The notes beneath the pieces are model-generated. The model saw nothing but the letters and a program-made list of their open reading frames with translations. It was not told the origin of the DNA and made no database searches. From Lineus longissimus (Eukaryota > Nemertea > Pilidiophora > Heteronemertea > Lineidae), in the NCBI RefSeq assembly GCF_910592395.1, contig NC_088312.1, positions 3,222,001 to 3,286,000 of the forward strand: 64,000 nt of DNA, in the 5' to 3' direction. The position numbers and the translations under genes were made by a program. The first letter of the stretch is position 1. The number at the start of each line of letters is the position of its first letter. Below are positions 61,163-64,000 of the stretch, in pieces.

Positions 61163-64000
61163 CTGGAATGACACATGATGGAAACAGTCATTTATGGATT
61201 AGAGCAAATAGCTTTCCTAAGACATGCCAGACTGATAAAAGGTTACATCGATTCCATGGGGATTGCAGCCAGTTCAACAATACTTTTATTGGTTTTGTCA
61301 GGGGGACATAACATTTTATGTTTTATCCTCTTGTCATTGTCTATAAACACAACTCTTTTTTGTCTTGCTATAAAGATGATGAAGTGGATCAGTAAGTCAT
61401 ACTGTACGTGTCCTGATGATGTTTCTTTATTCTTGATATTAGCAATGCGAAAACTGCAATGGCACAATATCTGAAACATCTGACAAGTTGAAATACAGAC
61501 TTCCTATCCCTACATGACCTGCCTCAGCACTGTCCTCGTCAAATACAACCACAATGGGCATTATCTTGCAATGACACTCACAACCATTCATAGTAAAATC
61601 TGACAAAGGAGAAGAGAAACAGCTATAATCATTCTGAGTGCAGGGCTTTTTTACACACAGTTGTTGATAAAATAAACATCCTCGCTGTATTATCCAGTCA
61701 AAACACAGCCAGATGACTCATCAGTATTCATCTCAAAACAGATAAAAAATTGTTCTCAATAAAAAATTCAACGTGATTTGATATTCAGATTGCAGCCATC
61801 AGGCATGTTTGATGAATGAGCATATGGTCAAAAATGAGCAGCAAAAATGATTTTCTTCAAATGCTGCCAATGACTTACCACACGTAATTCTTTGATTAAG
61901 ACTGTTCAGTCTGTATTCCATTACATAAACAAATGGCATTCACCCATCTCATTTATAATTTCTTTGTTAGATTTATTACCACAATACACAACTGCAGATG
62001 TTGGAGTCAACAACTCAACATGAGACTATATTCATCTTTCCGTTTTTCAATGAACGCAATAACTACTTGAGAGACACTCAATATAGACTACTGCATACCA
62101 CCAAGGAGGAGCTCTGTTTGAAGTAATCAAGGAATGGAGATAGGAATTGGCCACAGTATATTCTAGAGACCATACTTGCAGCCACTTGACAAACTTTTAA
62201 TGAGGTTGCATAGTTCCACAAGTGCATAACGGCATTCCTGTGACAAGCCTCCAGCGTAGGGGTCACATATAATAACCCAATGCCAAGCAATGTTTCAAGT
62301 GGGTTAAACAAATTAAACGCTTCACATTTTAGGTCAAAATTCAATTGATGAGGGTATCAAAAGTGTTAAAATACTACTACACAGAGAAACTTGTAAAGAC
62401 TAAGACAGTATGCTATGAAACTATATTTTGGTAGTTGCAGAGAGAATATCGATGCACCACTGAGGAAATTAGGGGTTAACGATTTCTCCTCTTTTTCCTC
62501 ACAAAAGTGGAGGGAATGAGGGGGTAAACATTACACCCCTGATTTTGTCAGGATGTGATACAAAAGAAGCAAATGATGGATTTGAACCCACATTAGGCCA
62601 CCTATTCATCCTATGCCACCATATCACCTAGGTGTTCATTCTACCTACATCTCACCACCAGATCTAAATCAATGGGACATTTGACATGATACAACAAACT
62701 GCATTTGCGAAATATTGATTTTTTGGCTGGATTTGTGTAATTCCATTTCTCACATGGCCTAATCCCGGTAGGCAGTGTTGGAGGAGTGACTGGGCAATGA
62801 TCTCAAACATAATTTCTTACTCATACCAGATGTAGTTTCAATATTTTATAATTCATTGCCAAAGCATTTGGGTTCAAAGTGAGCACAACTTAATTGGGGG
62901 AATGGTCCTTTTTAGGGCCAGGATGAACCAAAAATGACTGGATTTTGTGATAGACATCCTTATTTTAGTAGTATTTGGGAATATTTGAGAGGGCCATTAA
63001 ATTATGCTCAGCTGGAGGAGATCAGTAATATATAGCATGAAAAAAAAATCTACACAAACTTGAGAACCACTGAGTACTCACACAGGTACAGTTACCAGTA
63101 ATTCCACTTCGATGCCACAATTAATCCAGAGAATAATCCGCCAGAATTAGAACAATATTCCGTTTCTGGCACAATGCGTCATAATCTGAGATACTTCCCG
63201 AGCGTATTCTAGTACCAGCTTAGCCAGCCTGCTCAGTAAATTGATATCAGACGATGAGCACTGTGTGTTGTCGTGAGTCTGAAATTGGCAATCCGGAAAT
63301 CCGTGGAGATCCTTCCCAGACTTGGATACTACAGAGAACAGTTGCAAATATCATACATTCCCTGTTTTTATGTGTTTTTATGATATTTTTAATCCTTCTT
63401 AATCCTGGCCAATCCTTTGTGGTCCATGTTTAAGTCCATAGCTTGCCTAATATTTGGTGACTATAAAATATGTGGCAACAACTTGGTGTATAAATTGAAA
63501 ACTAATGTCCCAGTGATATAAAGCTTGAAGGATAGGACACGTCTGATCCATGAATATGAAAATAAATCAATTGGCAAAAAAACATTGCAGAGATATCACA
63601 CATGTATAGCGAATGCGTGACGGACGGCAGATACCAGTAAACAATTTCAAAGGAACATATGTAATATGGCGAAGTCGAAAATTATGCAGAGATTATCCAA
63701 TACGATGTGACTGTAACTTTGGTAGCGAAACCTCTCTTAGTCTAGCACTTATGAATAGCCATGTGATCCTATCTACACTGATTGAATAACATCGCGGTAT
63801 CTTCCTTGGTACAAAGTGGGTCCATCTCTCCTCATGCATGTATAACAGTCAGAGAGACCATATCAACTGATAGAATTGAAGAATCGTCTGCTAGTCCATA
63901 GGAATACGTAGTGATATCCCACTAAAGCACAAATCATATTGCGAGGTCCCACTCTAGAGAGATAATGACTGTATATCACTCATAAAGTACCATAGTATGT
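61163..64000 (-). other. Dystrophin intron 5' of window exon 1 (partial)
   Basis: At least 2.8 kb with no CH1/CH2 homology on the minus strand and no convincing coding frame on either strand. It holds one tRNA-derived SINE head (62573-62634). The remaining CH exons must lie beyond 64000. Confidence 0.8.

Overview
The window is animal nuclear DNA, AT-rich, and is almost entirely one gene read on the minus strand: the central part of a dystrophin/utrophin-family gene. I could place 28 consecutive coding exons between 61162 (5' side of the gene) and 13561 (3' side). All have GT/AG borders, all phases agree across every junction, and together they give 5173 coding bases (about 1724 residues). They run from the second calponin-homology (CH2) domain of the actin-binding region through spectrin-like repeats R1-R14, with the hinge 2 position between R3 and R4, into the start of R15. 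The N-terminal CH1 exons lie beyond 64000. The rest of the rod, the WW/EF/ZZ region and the C-terminus lie below position 1. Exon lengths match recalled human DMD exon lengths exactly in many places (189, 182, 88, 242, 114, 162, 174, 156 and 138 nt, plus 327 = 156+171), so this is a true ortholog of the vertebrate dystrophin/utrophin gene. The sequence alone does not fix the species. A non-vertebrate bilaterian, probably marine, fits the strong vertebrate-like structure, the single copy, and the many tRNA-derived SINE heads and small DNA-transposon relics.

Layout: 1-13560 is intron 28 (open to the left). It contains a TIR element packed with CAGTG/CAGTC motifs (1895-3489), small segmental duplications, a CpG-dense block (6300-6960), exon-like fragments on the plus strand, a MITE and SINE pieces. 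Exons 28-25 lie at 13561-17154. Intron 24 (17155-46577, 29.4 kb, the position of human intron 36) holds a 40-bp minisatellite, SINE heads, tandem duplications, a 20-21-bp array of CCATGG palindromes and two unassigned minus-strand reading frames. One of these frames ends in a membrane segment. Exons 24-1 are compact, at 46578-61162. 61163-64000 is intronic sequence leading to the missing CH1 exons.

The most unusual signal is that introns just downstream of three exons contain degraded copies of those same exons: a CH2 exon copy (60832-60930), an exon 16 fragment with 44/44 identity inside a TTAA-flanked MITE (51439-51482), and an exon 18 fragment (49925-49992). No complete gene other than dystrophin, no functional tRNA or rRNA, and no CRISPR array was found.
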